Assembly (NCBI RefSeq): GCF_033568475.1
Contig: NC_133122.1
Span: forward strand, 142,049,402-142,113,401
Length of the DNA: 64,000 bases
From: Henckelia pumila
Lineage: Eukaryota > Streptophyta > Magnoliopsida > Lamiales > Gesneriaceae
Direction of reading: 5' to 3'
The position numbers were made by a program, and so were the translations under genes. Below, one piece after another: positions 11,295 to 27,737 of the stretch; the stretch's first letter is position 1, and each line of letters starts with the position of its first letter. The notes under the pieces were generated by a model that was given only the letters and a program-made list of their open reading frames with translations, did not search any database and was not told where the DNA came from.

Positions 11295-12291
11295 TTACCG
11301 GCGAAGTAAGGGCGTCAATATTGAACACAATTCATTAATCCAATTTGAGTCAACTTGAAAAATATCAGGATTTAGAGGTTTTTGGGTTCAGGTTAAATCG
11401 AATTAGACCTGAAAGTTGACCTAAAAAAAGTAGGCAGGTTCAAATTGAGTTTGAATCAACTCGAAATGATCCAAAAATTTTATTATCATTATTTATATAT
11501 ATAATTAAGAAATATTGTTTACATTTTCATATTGTATGTATATAAAAAAAACACATTATTTTAGACGATTGTTTTTTCAGTAAGTACGTTTTAAATTCTC
11601 TAAAATTAAACTTCCGAATTTAAATTCTATGTAAGCTAGATTTTGTGATGTGTTTAAATTAAATATTATTATTTATATTGTATGTTTTGAATTTTTTACT
11701 TAGTTATTTTATTAAAAGAATTAAATCAGGTTGATTTAGGTTGATCGGTTTAATGAAGTTCAAGTTAGTATTTTTGGATTGATTCAAGTTTGGGTTAAAA
11801 AAAATTTTAATAGTGTATTTCGTCAACCGACCCATACACACCCGACTCATCCGAATATTTTTTTAAAAAAAAAAAAACAGAGTGTTGTATTTGATCATTT
11901 ATTGTGCATAGCAGCATAAGGGTTTTTTATGGTCTTTTTGGTTTTTTGAGGAGATAAATGGAATTTTCTCAAAAAATAGTGAGCTTTTAATACTTTTGTA
12001 TTTAAAAATTTTCCGCTGAAACGGTCTTTCGAAGAAAGAAGAAAGTAAAAATCCCATATGTTTTTTTATTCGTATTCAAAATTCCCATGGCCATGACTAA
12101 ATGAATGACCTAAAATATTCAATGCATCACTGAATTTGTAGTCAAAATTTCTCGGGAAATTTCACCCTATTTGTATAGGGACTGTTTTAATAATGCATCT
12201 AATTTCACCCAACTTGTACTGCTTTAATAATGCATATAAAATTAAAAATTTATCAATATCCACTAAAAAAATAATGAACCTCACATGTATC
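10997..12291. other. AT-rich intergenic stretch with a 30-base poly(A) tract
   Basis: A run of A residues lies around 11264-11292. The part 11310-11860 has GACC/GGTTGA-type degenerate words that may be an old transposon relic, but I found no matching termini. No genes were seen. The preceding gap 10485-10733 is likewise AT-rich and empty. Confidence 0.5.
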
Positions 12292-12797
12292 CAATGGCGG
12301 AGCCAGAATTTCAGTTTCACCCAGGCTAAAATTTTTTAGCGAGAAATCCAAAAATCATGGAAGCTGAAAACACCGATTTTTGTAGAAAAAATAGTAAAAT
12401 TTTTTATTTAAAAGAACCAAAAAAAATCGCATCAAAATTAATTACAAAAAAATTAAATATTTCTCAGCGTATATACAAATTTCATAATTATTTGGTCGAT
12501 ATATACTTTATAAAATTGGGAACATTATAATGTCAGAAATTTTATAAGATGGAGAATGAAGAATATGACACTAACACAATAGTAGATTTGAAAAAAACTC
12601 ATTTTTTAATTTTTTTTTGGATTAATTTTGAGAACTAAAATATGGGCTACTTCATTTTTTTAATTGGACAATCCGGACTAATATAACATTAGCCCCAAAA
12701 ATAACACTTCAAATTAATTTTTTAAATTTTTGGGCCATATAAAAATTTTAAAAAAATTTGAGCACGGGGCTTCGCCCAAAGCCTGCCTCCGCCCTTG
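12292..12797. mobile_element. Non-autonomous hAT element with perfect 8-bp target duplication
   Basis: The termini are CAATGGCGGAGCC at the left and GCCTCCGCCCTTG at the right (TIR core CAANGGCGGAG). They are flanked on both sides by CATGTATC (12284-12291 and 12798-12805). The 8-bp duplication and CA(A/G)-type TIR are diagnostic of hAT. Length 506 bp. Only short, broken frames are inside. The same family occurs at 56036. Confidence 0.85.
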
Positions 12798-12805
12798 CAT
12801 GTATC

Positions 12806-13650
12806 GATAAGTTTCTATATTTAGATGTTCATTGGGACAGTGTGTACAAGTATGATCTAATACCAAATTTATTTATGTATATAAACGATATATGGTCTTT
12901 AATCCCTAGACATTAAACTGAGACATTGAATGCACTTTAGACACTACTTCCTTGGAGTAACATCGACAAAACCCTTAGGCACATGACAAGACGCTTATGT
13001 ACTATGAGATATTTAGTGATTTAGACTTGATCGACTTTTCATTAAAGAAAAAATTACCATCCGATGCATGCATTTTACCCATGTAATACTTTCCTCAGAG
13101 GCTCGACACGCCCAATTCACAAGAATAAGAAAAGATTATTACCCCCTAACTATCTTCGCATGAAATGTTCTGGCCAAATGTGAAGGGTGAAATACAACAT
13201 TCGTCAAAGGAAAAATTGAATAAATTCCTCACATAATTACCAAATGAAGGTTATGTATGGTGACTCCAAACACAAATTTTGTATCGTCAAGGACTTTCGA
13301 TTTGGCCGCGGCCATCTCCTCGTTCTACCGACATCATTTGTTCGGTTTTTTTTTTAACTTGATCCAAGTCATTGAGTAAACTTACTAAAATATTAAATAC
13401 CCCCACCGTATTAATTAACAGAATTTTCGTCACCGCAGTTCAAGATAACATAGGACATGAGACTTTGGAGCAAGTTTTATTACATTGATTTAGTTTCGTC
13501 CACCTTGGAAATTTTGGGATCTCAGTAACATGCGACGTTGCCTCCTCCTAGCATAAATTTATCGTTTATTATTACCTTTCCCACTAAACTCTCTACAAAA
13601 GAAAATGAAGGACCAAGAGGGAGGAACCGAGTTTGGGAAAGCGTACAAGC
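12806..13650. other. Intergenic region downstream of COQ5
   Basis: No coding frame or repeat border was recognised. The part nearest 13651 probably holds the COQ5 3' untranslated region and polyadenylation site, which I could not place. Confidence 0.5.
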
Positions 13651-18381
<4,731 letters not shown>

Positions 18382-20559
18382 TGCCGGAACAGAGCAACTA
18401 AGTTCTTCTCCCCTCTTTTTCTTTCTTCTTGTTTAGTCAATTTATTTGGGCCCTTTGAAGTGATAATTTGAAGCTTTTAGCCCAAATGAAGGCCCATTTG
18501 TATTCTATATTCTTAGCATTCAATAAGTGGTCTCAAAAAATGGTGGTCCAATTTTTTATGCAATAATTATGAAAATTTAAATTAATTTATATTAATATTA
18601 TTTTAATTGTTATTTTCTGATGTTTGAAATATTTTTATTCAACAAATTAAATATAAAATCAATAAATTAAACTATTCAAACATAAATATTTGGTGAGTGT
18701 TAGTATATTTTGCATGGTTTAATTTAATGAACACTCATCTTAATGTAGACAAAAAAAGCAGTATATCCGAATTGCAAGCACTTCCCTTTTTGAGGGACCA
18801 AATAATTAAAGCATTAAAAAAAGTTTATAACAGCGATTTCCATATAAAAGAAGTAGTCGTGGTAAAAAAAAAATCAAATGATCGGGAATAGCAAAAAGTA
18901 TTTGAGATTATTTGACGTACTGAAATCATTCATGTGATCTTATAATATAAGCTGGTACCTTCTTGCTTTTTTATATAAAAATCGTATAAAAATTTACGTT
19001 ATCAAATAAAATAAATCATATATTACATATATATATATATAATTTTTTATCTTACACATTAATTTGATGCGACATTCCATCAGATGTTCGCCCAAATATC
19101 TCAATAAATTTTTTTAAAAAAAACAGATATTCACATGTACATCTTAAAAAAAACTTTTTTTAAAAAAAACATATATGCACATGAATGTCTCTGAAAAAAT
19201 TTAATAATAATAATAATAATAAATTGAATGATGTTCATATTTACCCAAACCATATCCAAAGATAACACATACAGAATTCAACGTAAATAAATAAAACTTA
19301 ATGGTTAGCCCTACATTTGAGATGTTTTCTCAGTAGGGAGCTCGTGGACTCCCCAATCTTATAGTACGGGCCCTACCTTTTATCTCATGGGCCTCACTTT
19401 TACTGCACATATAGATTTACTCTTAATTCGATCCAAAAATATTAATCACCGTATGAAAATATTATAATAATAATATTATTATATAATATTTAAAAAAAAT
19501 TTGAAGAGTATAATATTTAAATTTGAGTTGCATTGTCATTGAAACGACTCAGGAATCAACATCGCATATTTTGATTATCAAAGAGTTACAAACATAACTG
19601 CGACATCAATTATAAATAAAAAATTTACTTAAGTGTCATAATTTAAAAAATTAATTAAGTAAGAAAGCTACACACACTTGACTGGAACTTGACCATTGTT
19701 GGACACTTGAGTCTAAACACTCTTAATCACCAATTAAAACCTATACTTATCCATCACTAGCCGTAGACTTTTCGTAGGCCACAATGATGGGGGCCCTGAT
19801 TTGGTACATAATCATTTTCGAATTAAATATATATCTTAAATTTATAATATTTTTCATTTTCAAATTAAAAAAAAAAAATCATCCCAATTTCAAAATATTA
19901 CAAATTTACCAATTATTAAGAGTTAAGGCTCGGTAATTTATCAAATCAAAACATCGAAAATGTTCAAACGAAATTCTTGAATGTTTATATGATTTTAAGA
20001 AAATATATTATACTTAATTAAAAGATGTGATAATTAGTTAATTCAACAAAAAAATCAAATCATTAAGTTATATCTATTTAGTTACTGAGATAAATAAAAT
20101 TAAATATTAACACCGATGTACATTCTTGATATGACCTTGATCATAATTGTTTACCTTATAATTAATTATATTATGTATCAATAAATCGAAATGGCCCTAT
20201 CCGCTTTGGGAGTTGGGAAGCCATAATTATTGCACTTCCGTCAATTATTAACCATAATTATTAAGTTTAATATTGTTTATGATGATCACGTTTATTTTAT
20301 TCATCCACTGCTGTAAAATCATGTCATTAAAAAAGCAAGCACTTGGATTAGTGCTATTACTGTGGATGGCTCAGGAATTTGGAAATATTTATTTAATCAT
20401 TTAAATAACTAATGTATTTGGAATCGCGAAACTTCGGTTGTAATAAATACATTTTTTGGACAAAATTCAATATAAATTTCTGCTATTTTATTAAATAAAT
20501 CAGTGAAAGGGACGGCAGATATTTACCCTTTTCAAATTATTTGATACCAATATTTCTTA

Positions 20560-20590
<31 letters not shown>

Positions 20591-20889
20591 TACTTTGTTA
20601 TTCACTATTGAAGCCACAATTATTAGTGTGGTACTTATCCATTGATGCCAACTGTTGCAAATTTATTTTAAAAAGTGATACCAATTGTTATTGAACACAC
20701 ATTTTTATAAATAGTGATGTGTGAAAATGACTTCATGATCGAAGGGGTTATTAGGGCCAACTTAGCGCCATTTAAACTATTTATTATAACTTAAATCACA
20801 CGACGTAAAATATATTTCACACGAATTATTAAAATTTTGAAAATATGGATCTGGAATAAATATGCATATATATATATATATATATATAT
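18382..20889. other. Intergenic region upstream of COQ5, AT-rich
   Basis: The part next to 18382 must include the COQ5 promoter and leader, but no TATA box was evident. (AAT)n microsatellites occur at about 19203-19221 and 20558-20591. No gene was recognised. The small plus-strand frame at 18697-18891 has no recognisable domain and is not called. Confidence 0.5.
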
Positions 20890-21042
20890 TTTCTTTCAAG
20901 TGCCCACCTACCATGCCCACCAATGATGTGGCACTATTCTATTGGACCTACAATTTATCACATCTTTATCACATCCAATAGAATAGTGTCACATCATTGA
21001 TGGACATGGTGGTGGACATGATAGATGGGCACTTGAAAGAAA
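20890..21042. mobile_element. Foldback MITE in a TA microsatellite, copy A
   Basis: About 153 bp reads TTTCTTTCAAGTGCCCACC at the left and the complementary GGGCACTTGAAAGAAA at the right. Inner arms (CACTATTCTATTGGA with TCCAATAGAATAGTG) also pair, so almost the entire element is one hairpin. It sits between runs of TA dinucleotides. A second copy follows directly. Confidence 0.8.
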
Positions 21043-21064
21043 CTATATATATATATATATATAG

Positions 21065-21217
21065 AGTTTCTTTCAAGTGCCCACCTACCATGCCCACCAA
21101 TGATGTGGCACTATTCTATTGGACCTATAATTTATCACATCTTTATCATATCCAATAGAATAGTGTCACATCATTGATTGACATGGTAGTGGGCATGATA
21201 GGTGGGCACTTGAAAAA

Positions 21218-21221
<4 letters not shown>
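21065..21221. mobile_element. Foldback MITE in a TA microsatellite, copy B
   Basis: This is a near-identical direct repeat of copy A, separated from it by a short (TA)n run and followed by a longer one. It has the same nested inverted arms and differs at a few bases in the arms. It was either a tandem duplication or a second insertion into the same TA tract. Confidence 0.8.
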
Positions 21222-21260
<39 letters not shown>

Positions 21261-21266
21261 GGGATA

Positions 21267-21695
21267 GTGTGTAACATGATATATAAATATTATATATGAT
21301 ATGAACGTAATTTCTTTACATTTTAAAATTATTTTCATATAAATAATATTTAACATTAAAGAATAAAAATCCAAAACATTATATTTATGTAAAACTCTGA
21401 TATCAAAATAAAAATGTTAAAAATAAATTTTTGTAATATTTTTATGGTATATAGGATAAACCATTTAAAAATTCAAAAGTGTAAATAAAGATGAAAGAAT
21501 ATTTTGTAAGATGGGGATAGATATGATAATTATAGATAAATAAATAAAAATTGACCAGAATAGGTTTTTATGAAATTTTTTTATTAAATTAAGATGAAGT
21601 GTTTTGTCATTTTATAAGGTATTGTTGGTTTATCAAAAATTATACCATGACATCAAATTAATTATTTTAGGCTCCTCCTGTATTATATTAAATAA
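21267..21695. repeat. Dispersed AT-rich repeat, copy 1 (mate at 43187)
   Basis: The block shares ordered words with 43187-43595: GTGTGTAACAT, TATTTAACATTAAAG or TTTAATATTAAAA, CTCTGATATCAAAATAAA, TTTAAAAATTCAAAA, GATGAAAGAATAT(T/C)TTGT, AATAAATAAAAATTGACCA and TTTATTAAATTAAGAT. Divergence is visible and neither copy codes. Confidence 0.65.
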
Positions 21696-24600
21696 TATAG
21701 ATTTTATAACTAAATGGTAAGAGCAATCATTTTATCAAAAGTTTAGTTGATAGTAACGATACAACTCCAATATTTTTTCATGTATTGTAGCTCAAACATC
21801 ATTTGTTAACTTTATCTCAATAGAGTCAATTTTTGAGGTGCAATAATTGTTCTTGCCGAGTAAATGAAACGTGACGCTTGAGCACAATTAATTATCATCA
21901 GCTATAACTTTTGATAAAACGACAAATGTTCAATCTTAAACCCAAATATAAATAAAAATGATTGATTAGATTCGGCATAAAATTTGACGGTGTTGCCTAA
22001 CAATATTGGTTGTTGAGGAGTAGTGATCTTCAATTATATGACAGCAATGCTGTGCCCGCCAAATTTAAACCTTAAACAGAGGCGGCTGATTTAATAACAC
22101 GGTGCTTAATTAGTGATAATTAATTTGTATACAAAAGTTAGTAAATCATGCGCCTAATTAATATCTACCCTCTTCAATATACATATCAATTCAAGAAATA
22201 AATCTCTTAACGATATTATTAATACTAAGAATTAATATTACAATGCAATTAATATATAGTCCTAATCGTGGTTATACGACCACAAAATTAAATTAAAGTT
22301 ATTGGGTGATTAAAATTGTCGGATTATGCACGACACATATATGTGATATGTATATGCATTAAATCATCTAACAATGCATGTTATATGGAGTACTTGAATA
22401 GATATGAAAATACATGCATGGAATCGCCAGTTGTTTATGGCCCCAACTGGATCCAGCAATTAAGTTTGTAATTAGATCACAATGTTGAGACAATTAATTC
22501 AAATTAAGTCTAATGTCGTATTTGATCCAAAAGTTGATTAAATTTATATCATCACTTTCATTTAGCCGCGTAAGTAAAATCAAAATAGATAATTTTGGAA
22601 GAGAGCAAGTTATTTGCCTACCTCAAGCCTAATTAATTAGCTAAGCTCTGATTATTTGAAAAGCTCGTGATCCGGCTCATGTGTAGTTCGTGAATGTTTT
22701 TAAGACACCTTCTGTAGAATAATCATAATCATATTATTCAGATATTACAAACTGTGTCGCAATACGTGAAAAATATTTCAACCAAAGTTATGTCCTGTAT
22801 AATATAATAACAATAAAAGAAATTGTTGAAATCTTCCTAAAAACTGTGATATAGTCTCATGTATAAAACTCGTGAATCTATTGATAAATCAGAACTCGTG
22901 AATCAAAATCATGGCTCGGAGTTTGGAAGCATACATATGAAGCGAAACTTATGCGTATTAATTCGAGCTCACTCGAAGCTCGATTTTTATAATGATCGTG
23001 TTTGAGCACAAATTCGATGTCAACCCGACTCATTCACAACCCTATATATCAAGGTATTCTATTTATATTATAACTTTCACCTTATGAAATTTATGGAGAT
23101 TCATTAAATAATTTAACTCCCAATTGCATGCATGACGTTAGTATTTGGATATATTCTTGAAGCAACGAGTCCGTATTGAAAATTATGAGTTTTAAATCTA
23201 GAGTGACGAATGATGCTATCAGTCCATCTGTTACCTCAAAACAAACTCATCTCTCTAGCTGTGTTTGGTTCCCACAAAAATAATGCATCTGATCACATAT
23301 AAATGTACCTGAAATTATTATTGGAAAAATACAAATAACCATTATATTTATTTTCCAATAGTGCCCTTGGTGGGTGTGGGAAATGAATTATTGTATTGTA
23401 AACGTTTTGGGGAATTTGCAATTTTGGCTCGATATATTTGTTTTTTTTGATTTGGGTAGTTTGTGTAATCAAATTCTAATTTTAGATTGTTATCGTTATG
23501 TTTTTCATTTTTTTGACGTAACGTAAATATGAAGTTAACGTCGATATACCGATTATATATCTAGTAGCATATAAATACTTTTGATAAAAGAAACTAAAAT
23601 TACTACAAATCAAAAGATTTAGGACTGTAAGTCTCGATTTTGATGATACTGAGAACCGATATTGCATATATAAGTAAATACCTAAAAAAGTTATATACTA
23701 ATAAAGAAATAACAAAAGAAAAAAAATTGATGGTTTGAATTTTTTTTTTACGGATGACACTAGACAAGTAAATCATATCGGACAAATCATGTGCGATAAA
23801 CTCGTTTGAGAAGGTGTTAATAGAGAATATCGACTCCCGACTCTTTATCAAAAGTTTATCTACTTCATTAATTCAGACACTTATTTGGGGCGATTGTTTG
23901 AATTTTATTGGCATAAAAGTAGTTTGGTTAAATGTTTACAATAAAAAAATAATAATAAACCTTTGTTTTTCAAATGAGATGTTAAAAAAAAATTCGGTTT
24001 TTTTATGATCTCTTTTATCTCCTACTGTAGCCCATTAACTTATCTCCATTACATTTTATATTTTTTTAGGGATGAGATACCTAAAAAATATATCGGTTAT
24101 CGTATGTAGGCTGTAGCAATACATTTTCTTTTGTTAGCCCTAATTATATTTAGGGATGAGATACCTAACACTAATTATGCAACTTGCATGTACTAAATCT
24201 TCAATAAAGTTTACATGATAATATCTATAGCTAAAAAATTAATCTTATCTTGAAAACATTTTTAGTTATATATTCAGAGAGTAGGTACCAATAATTTTTT
24301 AAAAAAAAGAAAATAAAAAGGAAAATCCAGTAGTAATGCAACTTGTTGCAAGGCAATTGAATAGCGAGGCCTAAAAATCAAATCAACCAATTAACAAACA
24401 GTATGGTTACATCCAGCCAGCTGTGTCACCAAAGGATGGGTGTCACCCATTTATTCTTCATTTATTTCAATAATATTAAATTATTTCTATAATTTCAATT
24501 CCAAAAATAAAAATAGAAATTATATAAATTAAATTATTGAGATATGTTATGTAGCATGCATGTATGTAGTAAATATTATTGATAACTCTCACGTCATTGC

Positions 24601-24916
24601 ATAATTTGCATTAGCTGTCTCGTGGTCCCTCTTCTTAACAAAATCCAAGTCAACATTAACATCCCCTATCAATAGCTACACATGTTTCTTTTTTTCATTA
24701 TTTCTAAGTTAATTGTGTTATGGGAAATTAAATTATATTAAAAATTAACCCAGATTAATTTCTAAATCACCCCTTAATGTCATGAAATTAATATCTAAAT
24801 AACACAATTTTAAAAATTATGATTTAATCATGCTAATAAAATAATGTACTAGTTTCAACTTTGAAGCATATCCACCCAAGCTCAAACCCCACCAGGCTCT
24901 TGCCAATTTGACACAT
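21696..24916. other. AT-rich intergenic region upstream of XTH
   Basis: About 3.2 kb has no supported gene. The small open frames at 23482-24008 are A/T-rich, overlap on both strands and show no domain. The XTH promoter lies at the right end. Confidence 0.5.
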
Positions 24917-24924
24917 TATATAAA
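24917..24924 (+). promoter_or_regulatory. TATA box of the XTH gene
   Basis: TATATAAA lies about 82-94 bp before the two candidate ATGs, the spacing expected for a plant core promoter with a short leader. Confidence 0.7.
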
Positions 24925-24998
24925 CCGACACATTTTTCATGCACAACACAAAAACTTCAAGACACCTTTCCTAGTCAAGTAAAGAACAAACTCTTTAC

Positions 24999-26115
24999 AT
25001 GCACCACATAATGAAGATGCTTGCGATTTTTTTGGCGTTGTTTTCCTTCGTCTCGGCTGCTTTTGCCGGGAATTTCTACCAAGATTTCGGGGTAGCGTGG
25101 GGCGGGGGACGGGCCAGATCCTTCGACAACGGCAACTCGCTCACACTGACTTTGGACAGGGAATCTGGCTCCGGATTCAGGTCCAAGAAACAGTACCTGT
25201 TTGGGAAAATCGACATGAAGATCAAGCTTGTGCCCGGAAATTCTGCTGGCACAGTTACCACATACTATGTAAGTCTATATCCATGCATATATATGATCCA
25301 AATTAACATCCTTAAGAAACAGTGGATATTGATGCATCAGTTCTTATACTAACCGTTTTCGTTATGTGTGTTTTTACTTTTTAGCTATCATCACTTGGAC
25401 AATTCCACGATGAAATCGACTTCGAATTTCTTGGTAATGTTACGGGGCAACCTTATGTTATGCATACAAATGTATATGCACAAGGCAAAGGCAGCAAAGA
25501 GCAACAATTTTATCTCTGGTTTGATCCCACCAAGGACTTTCACACTTACTCCATCCAATGGAATCCTCAAAGCATCATGTAAGACTAATATATAATAACA
25601 TCCACACGCACACGCACATGCACGCGCATGTATTCGAAAGCAGGGGCAGATCACGTGGCCGAAGAACTGGAAGTTCTTATCCCCGCCCTCGTATAAAACT
25701 TGATCATGAATCTTTTGTCTAATTAGGATGTTCCATGAATTTGAACAGATTTTCGGTGGACGGGACTCCGGTGAGGCAATTCAAGAATCTTGAATCCCGA
25801 GGGATACCGTTCCCGAAAAGCCAACCGATGTGGATATACGCGAGCCTGTGGAATGCAGATGACTGGGCGACAAGAGGGGGACTAGTGAAAACGGATTGGT
25901 CCAAGGCTCCTTTCTATGCCACTTTCACTGGATTCAATGCCCTCTCTTGCCCCAGCTATGCTTCATGTTCAGCAAACTCTTGGTTCTCACAGTCACTGGA
26001 TTACGCTGCGATCGCAAAAATGAAGTGGATACAGAGGACTTATATGGTTTACAATTATTGCACTGACTACAGGAGGTTTCCTCAAGGGTTCCCCCCAGAA
26101 TGCTCCATTGCATGA
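24999..26115 (+). CDS. Xyloglucan endotransglucosylase/hydrolase (XTH, GH16)
   Basis: Cuts and rejoins xyloglucan chains in the cell wall. Three exons join in phase: 24999-25268, 25385-25578 and 25749-26115, giving 276 residues from ATG 24999 or 272 from ATG 25011. The later start, [11 protein letters not shown], gives a cleaner signal peptide (cut near [10 protein letters not shown]) and may be the real one. The catalytic motif [11 protein letters not shown] is intact (residues 94-104 from the later start; E96 nucleophile, E100 acid/base), with an adjoining N-glycosylation site N-V-T. Exon 3 uses the acceptor GAACAG, restoring NPQSI-IFSVDGTP. The C-terminal XTH domain has its cysteines and [13 protein letters not shown]. 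Intron 2 holds an alternating CA/CG tract. Looks functional, subfamily not assigned; transglucosylase is more likely than hydrolase activity by family frequency. Confidence 0.93.
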
Positions 26116-26568
26116 TGTAATAGATTTTAATCAAGTGTAAGATCTTTAAATTTTCTTCTTTTTTTTTTTCATGTTGTTTATGTTTTATGATTTTCTTTTC
26201 CCTTTTTGTGGTTTTGGGTTTTGGCTATAGGGGGTGTTCTGTTCCTTTTTATGTTGTTAATCCTTCTACCAACCCCTACGTATGTGTCTCATCCATATAT
26301 AGGTGTGTAAAAAGTTTGTATATTTTATTCTTTGGAAGTGTTTAAATAATAATAAAGAAGAATGGTGTGCTGAGAAATGTTTAAATAAATTTTTTTGACT
26401 TGGGCTGTTCAAACTTCAAATAAAGAAATTTATCCATTTACATATGTTTTTTTATGGACTTTATCCACTTATTTTACATGCACGTACACAATCACTCTTG
26501 GAACCAAATCTTTGAGGTCCAAATAGTGAAAGAGCACCGACAATGGGAAATAAACAGTGAACACTCAC
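26116..26568. other. XTH downstream region
   Basis: Pyrimidine-rich sequence and AATAAT/AATAAA-like signals around 26345-26425 are consistent with the XTH 3' untranslated region. No other feature was recognised. Confidence 0.5.
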
Positions 26569-26737
26569 CTTTCACTTCTGTCAGACAAATTAAAGCAAAA
26601 TTGGCCAATGTATCCACAAGATATTCTTCCATCCCATTTGCTGTCAAATCCAAGATTTGCTGTAACTTCCTAATTTCAAGCCTCTCAATGAGTCGGTCAA
26701 TAACTTTAGTGCAGGCCAAGTTTAAGTTTAACAACCA
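26569..26737 (-). other. Unassigned exon-like segment
   Basis: On the minus strand an acceptor (TTGAATCAG) opens a 169-nt frame ending at a donor (AAAG-GTGAGT). It encodes 56 residues with no stop, including KVIDRLIERLEIRKLQQIL and MEEYLVDTLANFALICLTEV. The amphipathic, leucine-rich wording looks like an alpha-helical repeat protein, but I do not recognise the family. No joining exon could be placed with confidence. It may be one exon of a gene reaching toward 30347, or a relic. Confidence 0.35.
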
Positions 26738-27170
26738 CTGATTCAAATCACTTTAAGGTGATACGTTGACCAACTTTATCTTCTTTCATTAAAAAAATAG
26801 TTCAAGTATCACGTTTCGATCAATGCACTATACGGGTGAACATGCAGAAAGGTGGGGAGCAATCGTCGATCCCTAACACATCCTCTTTCAACCATTCCAT
26901 AATCCAAGATTTGCCACTACATGTCTGGGGTTGTTAGATGTCATGTTTTGGACACTTAGGGTGGAGTAGTACACCTAAACGGATTGGAGTGTGTATCTAA
27001 TGAAGCCAGCAGGGCGAAAATTTAAGTGAACCAGTGACCATAAAACCACTCTTTCTGTGACATAGAAGAATCGAAATGAAACGAGAACATAAGCGGATTC
27101 CTACTACAAACTGAGTTCATGTATAAAACAATTATGTAACCAGGAAGAAAAGCAATGTCGTCTCTTGTAA

Positions 27171-27680
27171 ACTGAAGTAATACATTGTTAGCCTTTCTTA
27201 GTATATTTTAGAGGCACTAGTCTCTAATGAAACAAACTCCAGTTTACTACCTTGAATTTTTCCCACAGATCAAGTCCAACTTAGAAAAGAACAGAGAAAC
27301 TTTCTCGGTGACACCAATAATCAGCGTTTACAGTTAAAAATTTAAGGCCTGTTGTTTGATTTAAAATAAAACAACTTAAAGAAAGGTAGTAAAATATTTT
27401 AAAGCCACCTCTTGTAAATTCCATTATATTGAATCTGATCCCAGTAGTTGGTGTTTAATACATGCTTAGCCTTCCGTGGTATTTTTTTTTTTTAGAGAAT
27501 TAGAGGCACTGGTACTCTATAATTTAAACATACTCCAGTGTTCGACCTTGAATTTTCCCACAGACGAAGTTCAACTTAGAAAGAACAGCGAAACTCTCAG
27601 TCGCGCCAATCGGTGTTTATATCTAAGATTTAATTGTTTAATTTAATATAAAACAACTCAAAGATAGTAATATAGCTAGT
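27171..27680. repeat. Diverged tandem duplication, about 240-bp units
   Basis: Copies at about 27171-27400 and 27408-27680 share in order CTCTTGTAAA, AGAGGCACT, ACTCCAGT, ACCTTGAATTTT, CCCACAGA, AACTTAGAAA, GAACAG-GAAACT, TCGG/TCGC and AAAACAACT. No coding content. Confidence 0.65.
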
Positions 27681-27737
27681 TTAGTGAATCAAAGCAGTCT
27701 TATTGAAATATCAGATCAGTATAATTAACCAAAAACG

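Noticed and set aside
25391-25654. Minus-strand frame with [11 protein letters not shown] wording
   Set aside because: It is antisense to XTH exon 2 and the CA/CG-rich part of intron 2.
25735-25748. ATG at 25735 as the start of a separate XTH C-terminal protein
   Set aside because: The frame is only open by chance across the intron end; the GAACAG acceptor at 25748 joins exon 2 and exon 3 in phase to restore the family sequence.
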